64,000 nucleotides of DNA, from contig NC_079884.1 in assembly GCF_029227915.1 (NCBI RefSeq), positions 9,300,001-9,364,000 of the forward strand, given 5' to 3'. Source of the DNA: Hydractinia symbiolongicarpus. Taxonomy: Eukaryota; Cnidaria; Hydrozoa; Anthoathecata; Hydractiniidae. Below, piece after piece: positions 50,520 through 59,195 of this stretch. How positions within the stretch are numbered: the first letter of the stretch is position 1; every line of letters begins with the position of its first letter. Under the pieces are notes generated by a model, which saw only the letters and a list, made by a program, of their open reading frames with translations, did not search any database and had not been told where the DNA came from. The translations under genes were made by a program, and so were the position numbers.

Positions 50520-50906
50520 TTACAGATACTTGTATGCCACGAACCCTAGTAGGGATAAGGAGCCAAGTACGAATGTGAGTTCACCATCTTGTTTGGTTTT
50601 TGAAGTGGTGCAGAAGTCCTTCAATTGCGGGGCTTTTTTGGCCGAGGCAATTTAAAACTGGTACATACTATCATCCAATTCTCTCAGACTCTTACCCGCT
50701 TTTATTTACCTCTCTCGTTCCTCGTTTAACCAATCGAGCTTGGCCTGCCTCTTTCTGATCCTCTCCGCCTAAGCCACAATAAGCTTTTCAACAACCTCGT
50801 CGTGCCGTTTACGTTCAGCTTTCCCATGCCCTGCAAGTTTGCTGAATAGAAAATTTGTGCCCGAAAGTGCGAGGGCGTTGTTTAGTGCACCTCCTGCCAT
50901 AATCAT
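50520..50906 (-). pseudogene. Element protein with two hydrophobic ends
   Basis: One continuous frame of 128 codons from the ATG at 50906 to the TAA at 50520, interrupted by three in-frame stops (TAG 50769-50771, TAA 50706-50708, TAA 50652-50654) and no frameshift. The N-terminus is small-residue-rich (MIMAGGALNNALALSGTNFL), the middle is a charged coiled coil, and the C-terminus is a transmembrane helix (FVLGSLSLLGFVAYKYL). I recognise it as a conserved uncharacterised cnidarian Polinton protein. It sits 12 bp after the nuclease gene and 19 bp before the integrase ATG. Confidence 0.7.
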
Positions 50907-50918
50907 AGAGTAGCCATT

Positions 50919-51826
50919 TTAGTCTGAGACAAAACGGTTACCCTTAGCTATTTTTTCGCTTGCTCGCATAGGTTGGGTATTGGTGTAGTGACTGTAGTCT
51001 TTTCGCTACCTCATCAGGCTAAGGATCATCCCCATTTTCCCTGTATTTAATCGATGCCTTGTGATCAATGTGTCCTATTTCATCGCCTCAGAAAACTGTG
51101 CTTCGATATGAGCCCTCAGTGTAGCCATATCACACCCAAGAACTCCTTGGAGCTGAGCTCCTTGTTTTCCTTTAGGGTGTAGCGGGTTTGGTTTCCTACA
51201 GCACCACCCAGATGCCCGGAGGGGTCGCAAATTACACAATATCGCCTTTGTTTTTCATGTCCGCAAATGCTTCCACCTCTACAGTCCTTGCATAATGATC
51301 TTATCCATTGATGGTGGCAGATGCTTCCACCTCCACACTCTCTGCACCTTGTCCTCTCCCTTTGATGGTCACATATGCTTCCACCCCCACAGTCTTTGCA
51401 CTTGGATCTCTCCCTTTGATGAGGGCAAATGCTTCCACCCCCGCAGTCCCTACAGCTGGATCTCACCCTTTGATGGGGGCATATTTGACTTCCCTTGCAG
51501 TCCTTGCAGCGATACTTTAATTTCTCATGAGGGCAAATCTGACTTCCCCCGCAGTCCCTGCATTGCCTCCTCTGTCTTTCATGAGGGCAAATCTCGCTCT
51601 CCTAACACTCTTTACAATATGCCCTCCGTCTTTGATGAAGGCATATTGCACGTTTTTGTGACGTCCTGGCTACGTTCAGGCATTTGATGTACATTTTTGT
51701 CGGTTGACCATTCCCCTTGATCCTAAACTTGTCCAAAGATAAAAAGTGCTTACATTTTGAGCATTTCCTGTTATCTTCCATGTTGACTCGTTTTCGTCCT
51801 TGGGGACAAACACAAATTGTGGTCAT
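50919..51826 (-). pseudogene. Cys/His-repeat HNH nuclease relic
   Basis: The start is either the ATG at 51826, abutting the capsid stop, or at 51781 (MEDNRKCSKC). An N-terminal CxxC...C module is followed by eight repeats of 18-19 residues with pattern C-x-H-x6-C-x2-C, for example SICPHQRERSKCKDC, with Gly-rich links; each could bind one zinc. One TAG interrupts the frame between repeats 1 and 2 (near 51603). After repeat 8 comes DPSGHL...ELSSKEFLG, then a frameshift at about 51110; the HNH core survives in pieces (HIDH at 51061-51072, SEKIAKGNR near 50940). The product would be a DNA endonuclease of the HNH superfamily. Confidence 0.8.
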
Positions 51827-53082
51827 TTAGTACTCCACCCTGTTCAATCTACCATCCAAAATATTCATTTGCGCATCCTGCAGCAGGTATACATAACATT
51901 TAAAATCCCCAGTCCCGTCGGCTTCTTTGGTGATGTGGAGGGTGATCCCATTACTCAATCTCTGTAGTGGCCTGCCACTACCATGTAATATGTCATCAGG
52001 GGAGGTCCGGAAGTCTACAAACAGGGCATACCTTTCGTCCTATTGTGACATTTGAGTCTTGGGTCCAAAGATATTGACGATCTGTTCCAGATGATCCTTG
52101 GGAAGCATTGCGTGGGAATAAAATTCATTGGGTTCACCCTCGACAGTGATGCTAATCTTCTCAATCCTGGGGTTATAAAACGTTTCATTAACGCCGGCAT
52201 AGGCCTTCACTTTCCTGGGGTCTATAAACAATAGCAGTACGCCTTTGAATGATTTGGATGGAAAATCGATTTGTAAGTTATATTAGGTATCAGCCTTTTT
52301 CATTTCAATCACTTTCATCCTGAGTACTCTTTCATAAGGCAGGGCGAGCCTCGAATCAATGCACTTGCCAGGCCTTCATTGGTAATTTTGTCAAACTCCA
52401 ACCTGATATTGATTATTTTATATGCGACATCGGCTGCCTTGGCTGCCGTGCTCCCCTGGGCTGCCGACCCTGCATCCTTGATGACGTCAACGTAAGGCGC
52501 AAAATTGATGATGAATTTCAATCTGTCGTATAGGCCTGCTGGGTAGAATTGGAGATCCCGGGTTAACTCGAACATTTTTCCCAGGGGGATGCGGAAGGTG
52601 TTCCCATAGGCCTTAACGATGGCCTTCTCCTCGTTCGTCCCTACGTGATTGGTGGCCTTGACCTGTAGGGCCCTATTTGTACCATCATTGGGATTGATAC
52701 CTTGCAAAATAAGGTTATTGTCTCTATCAAATTTCGGTAGCCAGAGGTCCCGGTACACAGCCAAAATATTGTAGTCGCTAATATTCTGAACCTCTTTGTT
52801 ATTCAAAGTGATGCGTAGGTTCTTTACCAGGCTTTGACCTATGCTTGACACGATCGTACGGTTTGTATCGGTCCCTGTCAGCGTCAGATCAAACAGGAGT
52901 TTGAGACTACCAGGGATAATGACATCATTTTGGGGCATATTGGGAATGTCAACGTACAGATCTTCTTTCTGGCCGATGGTTGATGGCGTATGGGAAATTT
53001 GGACTCTTTGCCGGCGTCCCTTCATACCAAGAAGCTGTTTGCTTTCTGCATAAGGGTCCATCAGAATACCATATGCGTTCAT
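51827..53082 (-). pseudogene. Major capsid protein, double jelly-roll
   Basis: The ATG at 53082 (MNAYGILMDPYAESKQ) opens 240-plus codons carrying NDVIIPGSLKLLFDLTL, LVKNLRITLNNKEV and QFYPAGLYDRLKFIINF, a first jelly roll of the Polinton capsid type. A frameshift near 52350 shifts the rest to another frame, where FKGVLLLF and the second jelly roll follow. That frame has TAA at 52283-52285 and TAG at 52040-52042, then ends at the TAA at 51827. Undamaged, the protein would be about 418 residues, near the usual family length. It would form the icosahedral shell. It is the first gene of the minus block and diverges from 53122. Confidence 0.85.
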
Positions 53083-53121
53083 AGTTATTTATTATATGGG
53101 ATGAAAATGCTGTGAATAAAG
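53083..53121. promoter_or_regulatory. Divergent intergenic spacer, capsid / 53122 gene
   Basis: 39 bp between two divergent start codons, AT-rich, with TTATTTATTATATG. Both promoters must fit here or inside the neighbouring genes. Unlike the spacer at 55565 it is not palindromic. Confidence 0.4.
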
Positions 53122-54400
53122 ATGGCCGATAATCCAGGATATAATTTTACAGATGAAAAAGACATAGGTAGGCATGATGAGAATGATAAAGGCGATAAAG
53201 AGGATGCCCAGCAGTCAACGCAATTAACCGAAACATCTGGGACCTCAACATTGGAACAGCAACAACATACCATGATGAGTATTGATATGGGCAGGGTTGC
53301 TGGTTCAGAGGGTCAATGAATTATATGACCAAATTAGAAAGGACCAAAGGATGGAATCGGTGGAAGTCCATGCGATCCCCTATGAAGTTTTTCGTGTGGA
53401 AGGAAAACGTCTTTTTTATAAAGATGAGGATATTACCAAAAAAATTTATAAGATTGGGGGTTGTGGCTTACGAAGCCCCGGGTCTATTATAAGTAATTTA
53501 GGAGCAAACACCATAGGTGACTTTGGTTTTAGAACGCTTGTCACCACGCCCAACAAGATGGAGGTAGTCCGGAGGTTAATATTGCGATGGAGGTTAATAT
53601 TATTGTTAATGAGAGTGAGGACCCCGGTGAGATAATTCAGATGAAACTATCAATAATATCAGGAGAATTATGCATGGTGTTGAGACCTTTATGGAGCAAA
53701 CGCCATTCTCCGATGCAGGAACCCTTACGGAGGATACTTCATTCTCAGGCAAATTCACCGAACGTGAATTAACAGGACTCGATCTTGAACTCCAAACCTA
53801 CCAAGGGAATATTAAAAGTTTGAAAAACAAAATATCCTCATATAATGTAAGTATTAGAAATTCGGAGGATAGCATCAAAAGAATAAGTAATCAGGTAGAT
53901 GCCGATGGTCAGATCCATGAAGGCTCGAATGAAGCCATTGAAAAGCTTGAGAGGGGTATTAAAAGGATGAAGGAAAGCTTAACCGTGATATTTATGGCCA
54001 ACTGAGACATATTAAGGACACGCTGTTGAAGATCTCTGGGGATGATACAACTCTGCTTGAAAAATTGAAGATACTCTTTAAGGAGCAACGCCTTACCATT
54101 GCAAGTGTGGTCTCTGCCGTAGGTCTACTAATTTCCACCATCACACTCTCTGTTACAGGGGGAAGCGCTGGGGGTGCTGTAGGTGCCGCAGCAGGTGGTG
54201 AAAAAGGGTTCGTACAAAAGCAACTTGAAAAGCTTGGAAGTTTTCTCAAATATCTGGCGGGTTAAGCAGGTGCTGCATTGCCTGCGATAATCGGTACAGT
54301 GGTCTCGTTCCTTCTGAGAGTGGTGTCAACTATCGTTACATATGCAGCTAAGCATCTGTACATGGCAGCTGCTGCCGCTGTTGGGTTTGTCGTGATATAA
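53122..54400 (+). pseudogene. Element glycine-rich membrane protein
   Basis: The ATG at 53122 (MADNPGYNFTDEKDIG) begins an acidic, Gln-rich N-terminus. Frameshifts near 53300, 53550, 53635 and 53985 and a TAA at about 54263 break it. Recognisable order: a globular segment (VEVHAIPYEVFRVEGKRLFY), a FSDAGTLTEDTSFSGKFTER block, a long coiled coil, a first hydrophobic segment (LTIASVVSAVGLLISTITL), a Gly/Ala-rich linker, an amphipathic segment (VQKQLEKLGSFLKYLAG) and terminal hydrophobic helices ending at 54400. I recognise this as a conserved uncharacterised protein of cnidarian Polintons, perhaps a minor virion protein; that role is inference. Confidence 0.7.
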
Positions 54401-54402
54401 GT

Positions 54403-54422
54403 GAAATAAGCCTTATTATTTC
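54403..54422. terminator. Stem-loop at convergent junction 2
   Basis: GAAATAA (54403-54409) pairs perfectly with TTATTTC (54416-54422) around a 6-nt loop. The plus stop is at 54398-54400; the minus stop codon at 54416-54418 lies in the right arm. Confidence 0.5.
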
Positions 54423-55564
54423 TCAACCATATATAGGCCGATCTTGGCATCCTCGTGTTGGTTTGGTTCGGGCATACTATGTTTTGTAGGTATGAACGGT
54501 ATAGCCTGTATAGTATGATCGGGAGTATGTATAGGAGATGTAGGTGTTATATGCTTTGGTGGTATGGTATGCTTTGGGGGTAGTATGTGCTTGAAGGGTG
54601 CGGCATGCCCTGCAATAGGCTTATTATTTAGGTCAAGCCGGATACCAATTATCGCACTTGCAGGGGCAATCAAAATTTTGTTGTTATACCCCACTATATT
54701 GCCTATGCGCAGATTCATGTCGGATGGCAACATGTACACGCGATGCATGACAGCGAAGTTCACCGGGGTCCTGGCATACTGCAATACCTTCTGGAACTCC
54801 GTAATGTCATGGCTTACATTCTCCTGACGTTGAACCATGGCCTCAAATTTCTGGACCAGGATCTGCCTTGCCGTGAAGTTGCCAGCATTGAGGCCAATCA
54901 GGGATACTTTGGCACCTGCCTGTGGCCCCAGCAATAAAACCACGTAAGCCCGGATACTCTTGCTTAGTTTGGTCAGGCCCTCCGATGTCAAGCCTTGGCT
55001 TGTGGACATAATAAACTTGGCCCAATCGCCATCGACCTGCGGCCACCATCTACCATTTGTCAATGATGACATGACGGCCTTGAATTTATACAAGGCATTA
55101 GGATCTGCACCATACTCACGACATACCGGCGCGTATGCGGATGTGGAGTAGGGGTTCTCATACTTTAAGAACCCATCGTCAAAGGGCATAAGTACCTTCA
55201 TTCTTGCCAGAATACGACACATGTGGTAATAGACGTGGAATTTAAAAATAGAGTTTATAAGGGGTACCGAACCCGTCACGTGCTTGGCACAGATTCCTAA
55301 TGCCGTGGTCGTACAATGAGCGGCAAAATTGACCTGAATGTTCCAGTAATCCAGCGCCTGCCCTTTTCAACCCAGTTGAACAGAGTAATCAAGGTAGTTT
55401 GTTGGAACTTTTATGGCATACTTAGTAAACACGGGGAATACCACAGAAATATGAGACTTCGTACTCACGTAGAGGTGCTGGTGCTCCAAATTTGTGACAC
55501 CAAGTGGCCATTCTCCCCTGTTACCTTCATATTCTGCCGAGTGATTGTATTGGTATATGTTCAT
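54416..55564 (-). pseudogene. Uncharacterised Polinton structural-type protein
   Basis: One frame of 382 codons from the ATG at 55564 (MNIYQYNHSAEYEGNRG) to 54416, broken only by a TGA at 55367-55369. Upstream of the stop is an EWPLGVTNLEHQHLYV block; downstream are LDYWNIQVNFAAH, SIFKFHVYYHMCRIL and YMLPSDMNLRIGNIVGYNNK. The C-terminal 60 residues are Pro/His/Thr-rich with KHTIPPKH-like repeats. I recognise it as a conserved cnidarian Polinton protein of unknown function. It diverges from the gene at 55582 with a 17-bp gap. With a single nonsense codon it is among the least damaged genes. Confidence 0.7.
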
Positions 55565-55581
55565 GTTTTGTTTTAAAACAA
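55565..55581. promoter_or_regulatory. Palindromic divergent-start spacer
   Basis: The 17 bp between two divergent ATGs is almost filled by the perfect palindrome TTTGTTTTAAAACAAA (55567-55582). It is too short for two ordinary promoters with leaders, so a symmetric bidirectional initiator or a regulator site is plausible. Confidence 0.5.
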
Positions 55582-56250
55582 ATGAACCTGTACATCACTG
55601 ATATCGATAAATCTACGATTTTCGAGGACTACCTGGGACAAGACACTCGCATGGCCTTGAAATCGATCAGTATCAGGCCCGGATGGTTGAACCTATACAG
55701 TGACAATGACATTACGATCAGGAAAGTGGGACCTGATCAGAGGGTGACTCGTATCGAGATTATGAAGGGTTTGTACAGGATCGAGGACATCGCGGCTATT
55801 GTCAACAGCCAGACGGAGGGTAAGATTAACCTATTTGTATTGAACAATGGGTACTGTAGACTCCGTGTTGGTGACGGTTACTCGGTTGTGACTCATCGAC
55901 CATTGCAGGAGCTGTTGGGGCTGCTCTACGACCCCGCAAAAAAGTATTATATGAAGGGTGACTACGACAGCTTATACAGGACCGATACATATCAGAAATT
56001 GAGACTTATTTGTCCACAATTGGATGAAGACGACTGCCTTTTGGGTGGCAAAAAATCCAAGGTTCTGGCCTTGCTTCCTACCAAGGAGTTAAACGCCTGG
56101 GGAGACATGTTAATCTGGAGTTTTGATACCCCTGTTTACCTTCCATTAAAAGGCTCCACGGACCGTCTGAAGTTTATGCTAACAGACGTCTACCATCACG
56201 AGAGGATCGTCACGTTTTTCAATATAACCATGTGCATTCTGATAGAATAA
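55582..56250 (+). CDS. Putative minor capsid protein of element, intact
   Basis: 222 codons without a break, ATG at 55582 (MNLYITDIDKSTIFEDYLG), stop at 56250. The sequence is beta-rich: SISIRPGWLNLYSDNDITIR, GLYRIEDIAAIV, VTHRPLQELLGLL, and a long acidic/basic middle. No transmembrane helix. Polintons usually encode a single-jelly-roll minor capsid (penton) protein near the major capsid gene; size and predicted beta content fit, but I see no diagnostic motif, so the call is inference. The next gene begins 2 bp after the stop, at 56253. Confidence 0.5.
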   Translation: MNLYITDIDKSTIFEDYLGQDTRMALKSISIRPGWLNLYSDNDITIRKVGPDQRVTRIEIMKGLYRIEDIAAIVNSQTEGKINLFVLNNGYCRLRVGDGYSVVTHRPLQELLGLLYDPAKKYYMKGDYDSLYRTDTYQKLRLICPQLDEDDCLLGGKKSKVLALLPTKELNAWGDMLIWSFDTPVYLPLKGSTDRLKFMLTDVYHHERIVTFFNITMCILIE

Positions 56251-56252
56251 AT

Positions 56253-56911
56253 ATGAGCGATGTCAGCAAACTTTATCCGCGTTTGCCGAGTGCACCTGCG
56301 CAAGGCTCTGATCAGGATGAGGGACAGGTCTTTAGGCTTAAAATAATAAAGAAAATAGAAAAATATCTGTGGGATGATATAAAGGAGCGTAATAGACTTG
56401 GCAAAAAATTTAAAATGCACAATACGTGGGTACGCTTCTGCGACCATGGACTGCTTGGTGTGAACGTGATTACGTCAGGGCTTGGGAATGGAGCTATGGC
56501 CTCGGGTCTGGTGGTTCCCCTGGCCTGTGCCATGGGGGGACTCGCGATTGCCGCCGGAATAGGGCAGCCTTGTCTCCGGAACGCCTCTAAACGGTTGCGT
56601 GTTAAGTCCAAAAACATGATAGTATAAGGCTACTCGCGGAGGCGAAACTAAACTCGATTGTAGATCTGATCAGCAAGGCAATGGAAAACGGCGTTATCAG
56701 TGACCACGAGTACAGCCTGATCAGTAGGGAAAAGAAGAGGTATATGCTGCTTAAGGAGCAAATGAGGCAGAGGTTTAATAGGATTGTTAATGCTATCAAC
56801 GAACAGGAGAGAGCTCAGCTGGTTGCCAAGAGCAGAGAAGAAGGCAAGGACAAAATTATAAAAAACTTCAATCTGTGCAATATGCAAGCACTATGTAGAA
56901 TCTTCACCTGA
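56253..56911 (+). pseudogene. Element hydrophobic/coiled-coil protein
   Basis: The ATG at 56253 (MSDVSKLYPRLPSAPAQ) opens a frame to about 56627. It has a charged helix (IIKKIEKYLWDDIKERNRLG) and a Gly/Ala-rich hydrophobic pair (LLGVNVITSGLGNGAMASGL). A frameshift near 56610 moves the C-terminal part to another frame: IRLLAEAKLNSIVDLISKAM, a helical, charged region ending at 56911. I recognise it as a conserved uncharacterised cnidarian Polinton protein. Its spacing suggests joint expression with the gene at 55582. Confidence 0.65.
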
Positions 56912-56931
56912 ATATAGGCCTTAATTTTATT

Positions 56932-56970
56932 CATATATTTTATAGGCCCAAAAGACCTATAAAATATATG
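56932..56970. terminator. 15-bp perfect stem-loop at convergent junction 3
   Basis: CATATATTTTATAGG (56932-56946) pairs perfectly with CCTATAAAATATATG (56956-56970) around a 9-nt loop. It begins 21 bp after the plus stop at 56911 and lies downstream of the minus genes that end at 57142. Strongest of the element's stem-loops. Confidence 0.7.
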
Positions 56971-57141
56971 GTTTCTTAATCCTCGCTTAGCAGCCATTCT
57001 TTTTTGTCCGTGAAGGTAAAAGAAAAATTGTAAAATAAATTAGATTTAACAAGCTCATTTTCAAATTTCAGCATCTTGTTTAATATATATGAACGACTTC
57101 AGAGAATTACATGTCATGGTACATGCACAGCCACCCCCATT

Positions 57142-57267
57142 TTATGTGATATATTCGTGATAGCAGTACCAGCATAACATTTTACCCTTTATCACAAACC
57201 TACGTCCACAGGTACGTTTGTCATTTACATCGAGTACCCTTTCACAGTCGTTACAATATTCATTCAT
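57142..57267 (-). CDS. Tiny zinc-ribbon protein of element
   Basis: 41 codons, ATG at 57267 to the TAA at 57142. MNEYCNDCERVLDVNDK gives one C-x2-C pair and CGRRFVIKGKMLCWYC a lone Cys and a second C-x2-C pair, a plausible treble-clef or zinc-ribbon knuckle. Its start overlaps the end of the neighbouring small gene by 8 bp, a viral-style overlap. I recognise similar short proteins in cnidarian Polintons. It may be truncated at the C-terminus. Confidence 0.6.
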   Translation of the reverse strand: MNEYCNDCERVLDVNDKRTCGRRFVIKGKMLCWYCYHEYIT

Positions 57268-57418
57268 TTATTAGCCGATCCTCAAGCTCATCAAGACGTT
57301 CCCATAGGTCTTATATTCCCTGCTTATTATACTTCTTACTCTCCTCCTCCTGTACGCATGCCAGGGTTACAAGTGGTAGAGAGAGACCAATGGCGGTAAG
57401 GAAGGTCATAAATAACAT
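57260..57418 (-). pseudogene. Small membrane-anchored peptide
   Basis: 52 codons from the ATG at 57418 to the TGA at 57260-57262, interrupted by a TAA at 57311-57313. An N-terminal hydrophobic helix (MLFMTFLTAIGLSLPLVTLA) is followed by a charged helix (DLWERLDELEDRLINE). The frame before the stop is 35 codons. Its last bases overlap the ATG at 57267. Confidence 0.5.
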
Positions 57419-57461
57419 ACTTTTCAAACTATATTGACAATAATACACATTATATTATATG

Positions 57462-57533
57462 TCACACATATTTCAGTACCTCAGGATCCTTTTCGACAGC
57501 TTCGTCGCACATGTCTTGTGTCTTAAAACTCAT
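57462..57533 (-). CDS. Single FKTQxMC-repeat mini-frame
   Basis: 23 codons (FKTQDMCDEAVEKDPEVLKY) equivalent to one repeat of the larger FKTQxMC protein just upstream. It is probably a remnant of a second copy of that gene or a misplaced exon-like piece. Confidence 0.4.
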   Translation of the reverse strand: MSFKTQDMCDEAVEKDPEVLKYV

Positions 57534-57547
57534 CTTTATTAGTAGTA

Positions 57548-57575
57548 TTATCTTACAACAATTGCTGTAAGATAA
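57548..57575. terminator. 10-bp stem-loop 3' of FKTQxMC gene
   Basis: TTATCTTACA (57548-57557) pairs perfectly with TGTAAGATAA (57566-57575), loop ACAATTGC. It lies immediately after the minus-strand stop at 57580. Confidence 0.6.
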
Positions 57576-57579
57576 CGTT

Positions 57580-58170
57580 TCAGGCCAACCGCCACAATTG
57601 TTCAAGATCTCCCTTTTCATCCTCTAAAAAGCACAAGTCGATGACCCTATCTGGATGCCAGGCCATCGGGGCTAGCTCCTCTTTAATCCTAGCCTTTTCG
57701 GCTTTCCTCTGGCAATATACAGAGAGTAGTTCGGGCCTAATATTTATGATCATGTTACTAATTATGTCCCGGGTGATAAAAAAGTCCGTCATATACTCAA
57801 ACAGGCGGGGATTTTTCATAACAGCCCATTTGCACATGTCCTGTGTCTTGCATTGATCCGGCATATATTGAGCATCCCGGGCTCCTTTGCAACAACCTTA
57901 TTAAACATGCTTTGCGTTTTGAACGGGGATATGGGTGAGAAAAAGTGGCTCCCCCCCAACAACCTTGTTGCATATGTTCTGGGTCTTGAATTGACCCGGT
58001 ACATGCTCTAGCATATGGGGATTCTTTTCAACAACCTTGATCCAATTTTCATGGCTTGCGATATCGTCCTCCAATAAGGCAATCAATTCCGCCTTGCGTA
58101 GTCTATAATACCCGGTTAAACCACGAGTTTTGGCGATATCACGTAATTGTTTGACAGTGTATGAATTCAT
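57580..58170 (-). pseudogene. SAP-domain protein with FKTQxMC repeats
   Basis: The ATG at 58170 (MNSYTVKQLRDIAKTRGL) opens a SAP/Rho-N-like helix-extended-helix motif (GYYRLRKAELIALLE), a DNA-binding type. It is followed by about three repeats near 25 residues: PGQFKTQNICNKVVGGEP, PFKTQSMFNKVVAKEP and QCKTQDMCKWAVMKNP, each ending in a Leu/Pro-rich turn. Frameshifts near 57920 and 57860 split it across three frames. The C-terminus (IKEELAPMAWHPDRVIDLC) is a conserved cap. The repeats resemble DUF4116-type repeats. Found next to Polinton ends in cnidarians as far as I know; function unknown. Confidence 0.7.
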
Positions 58171-58237
58171 TCTCTTTATTGTACAGAATTTTAACATTAT
58201 CGGAATATTTCATTCTGGTCAAAACAAACACGGTTAT

Positions 58238-58348
58238 TTCCCCGGGGGAAATTCCCCTGCATGCGCGTTGATTATTAGGGAATTGTGTTAGAAAATATTG
58301 GACCTCTTATTCTACATTGATGACGTCACAGCAGTGAATAATAGGTCC
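58238..58348. repeat. Inverted repeats around TGACGTCA, possible element end
   Basis: TTTCCCCGGGGGAAA (58237-58251) is a near palindrome. GGACCTCTTATTC (58300-58312) pairs with GAATAATAGGTCC (58336-58348) with one mismatch, enclosing the palindrome TGACGTCA (58321-58328), a CRE-type site. They lie just upstream of the SAP gene and could be part of the Polinton's right terminal region. I found no matching copy on the left. Confidence 0.45.
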
Positions 58349-59195
58349 TTGAATTATGTTGATCACTATGGGATGGTATCGGATGGTGCGGTAAATACTA
58401 GGGACTTGTTGTGGGTGCGCATGGGATGCGTTTGAGAGGGCTGTGCTTGAACATACATTTCCCTATCTCTTTTTTTGGGCCTGAAAAAGTATTTTTATAA
58501 GCACCTTTAAGCCGCATTTTGAAAATTCAATTTCTTACATAAGAAAACATGTATTCGAAAAATGCAAGTGTTTTCTATACATACATGTACTCCTTCGCAA
58601 ATACTTGCTTCTCAGTGTACACACTTCGTGAAAACTTCCCTCTAACTTTGCCTTAATATGTAGCGGGGGACAGCAAAGAAAAACAATATGATTATTGTCA
58701 TTTTGCTGAGTGTGCTGAAAATAATTTGCAAACAATTAACTGAGAATTTAATCTGGTTTTACGTTAATCATTTTTAACCGACATTATTATCTCGGCATTT
58801 CGTTGGCACCCATCATAATACGTGCCATTATCAGCTCAGTTAGACTGTGGTGATAAAATATTTATGACATACCAATCTTTAAATCAGGTGACTATTAAAT
58901 CTGATTCAATTTAGACCAAAACTGCTAAGCCTCGTTTCCAGGTTTGGTTATTCATTGAGATTGAACCTAGAAAATTCCGGGTTACTGTCTGTTTACAAAA
59001 TGAGCTTTTCTGAAAGTTATAGGCAGCTGGATAGTTTTTCATCTCGTTTTACCATGTCTTGCAACTGGGAGTACGCACGAAGAGGTAGCTTTTGACGGCA
59101 AACAAAACCACTTTTGGTCCTATCCTGACATCAGACTTTCGAAGGCCTGGAAACGAGGGGAAATGGTTGACATGTTTGTTTATTGTCCATACATT
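58349..59195. other. Intergenic, no gene seen
   Basis: No supported gene or repeat. The right boundary of the Polinton probably lies in the first part, but I cannot place it. Confidence 0.5.

Larger units (their letters stand above)
46593..58170. mobile_element. Decayed Polinton/Maverick-type element
   Basis: About 11.6 kb carrying a polymerase B remnant, packaging ATPase, retroviral-type integrase, double-jelly-roll capsid protein and a set of small membrane and zinc proteins. This combination defines Polintons (Mavericks), which are virus-like DNA transposons. Composition is clearly more GC-rich than the flanks. Strand blocks are: plus 46593-49418, minus 49492-53082, plus 53122-54400, minus 54416-55564, plus 55582-56911, minus 57142-58170. 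Most frames carry stops or frameshifts, so the copy is dead. The polymerase N-terminal part and a capsid protease are not present, and terminal inverted repeats were not found by eye, so the left side is probably truncated. Confidence 0.93.

Noticed and set aside
51295-51687. 130-codon plus-strand frame rich in Ser, Pro, His
   Set aside because: Antisense image of the Cys/His repeats; its periodicity is inherited from them.
56312-56617. 101-codon minus-strand frame
   Set aside because: Antisense to the hydrophobic/coiled-coil element gene.
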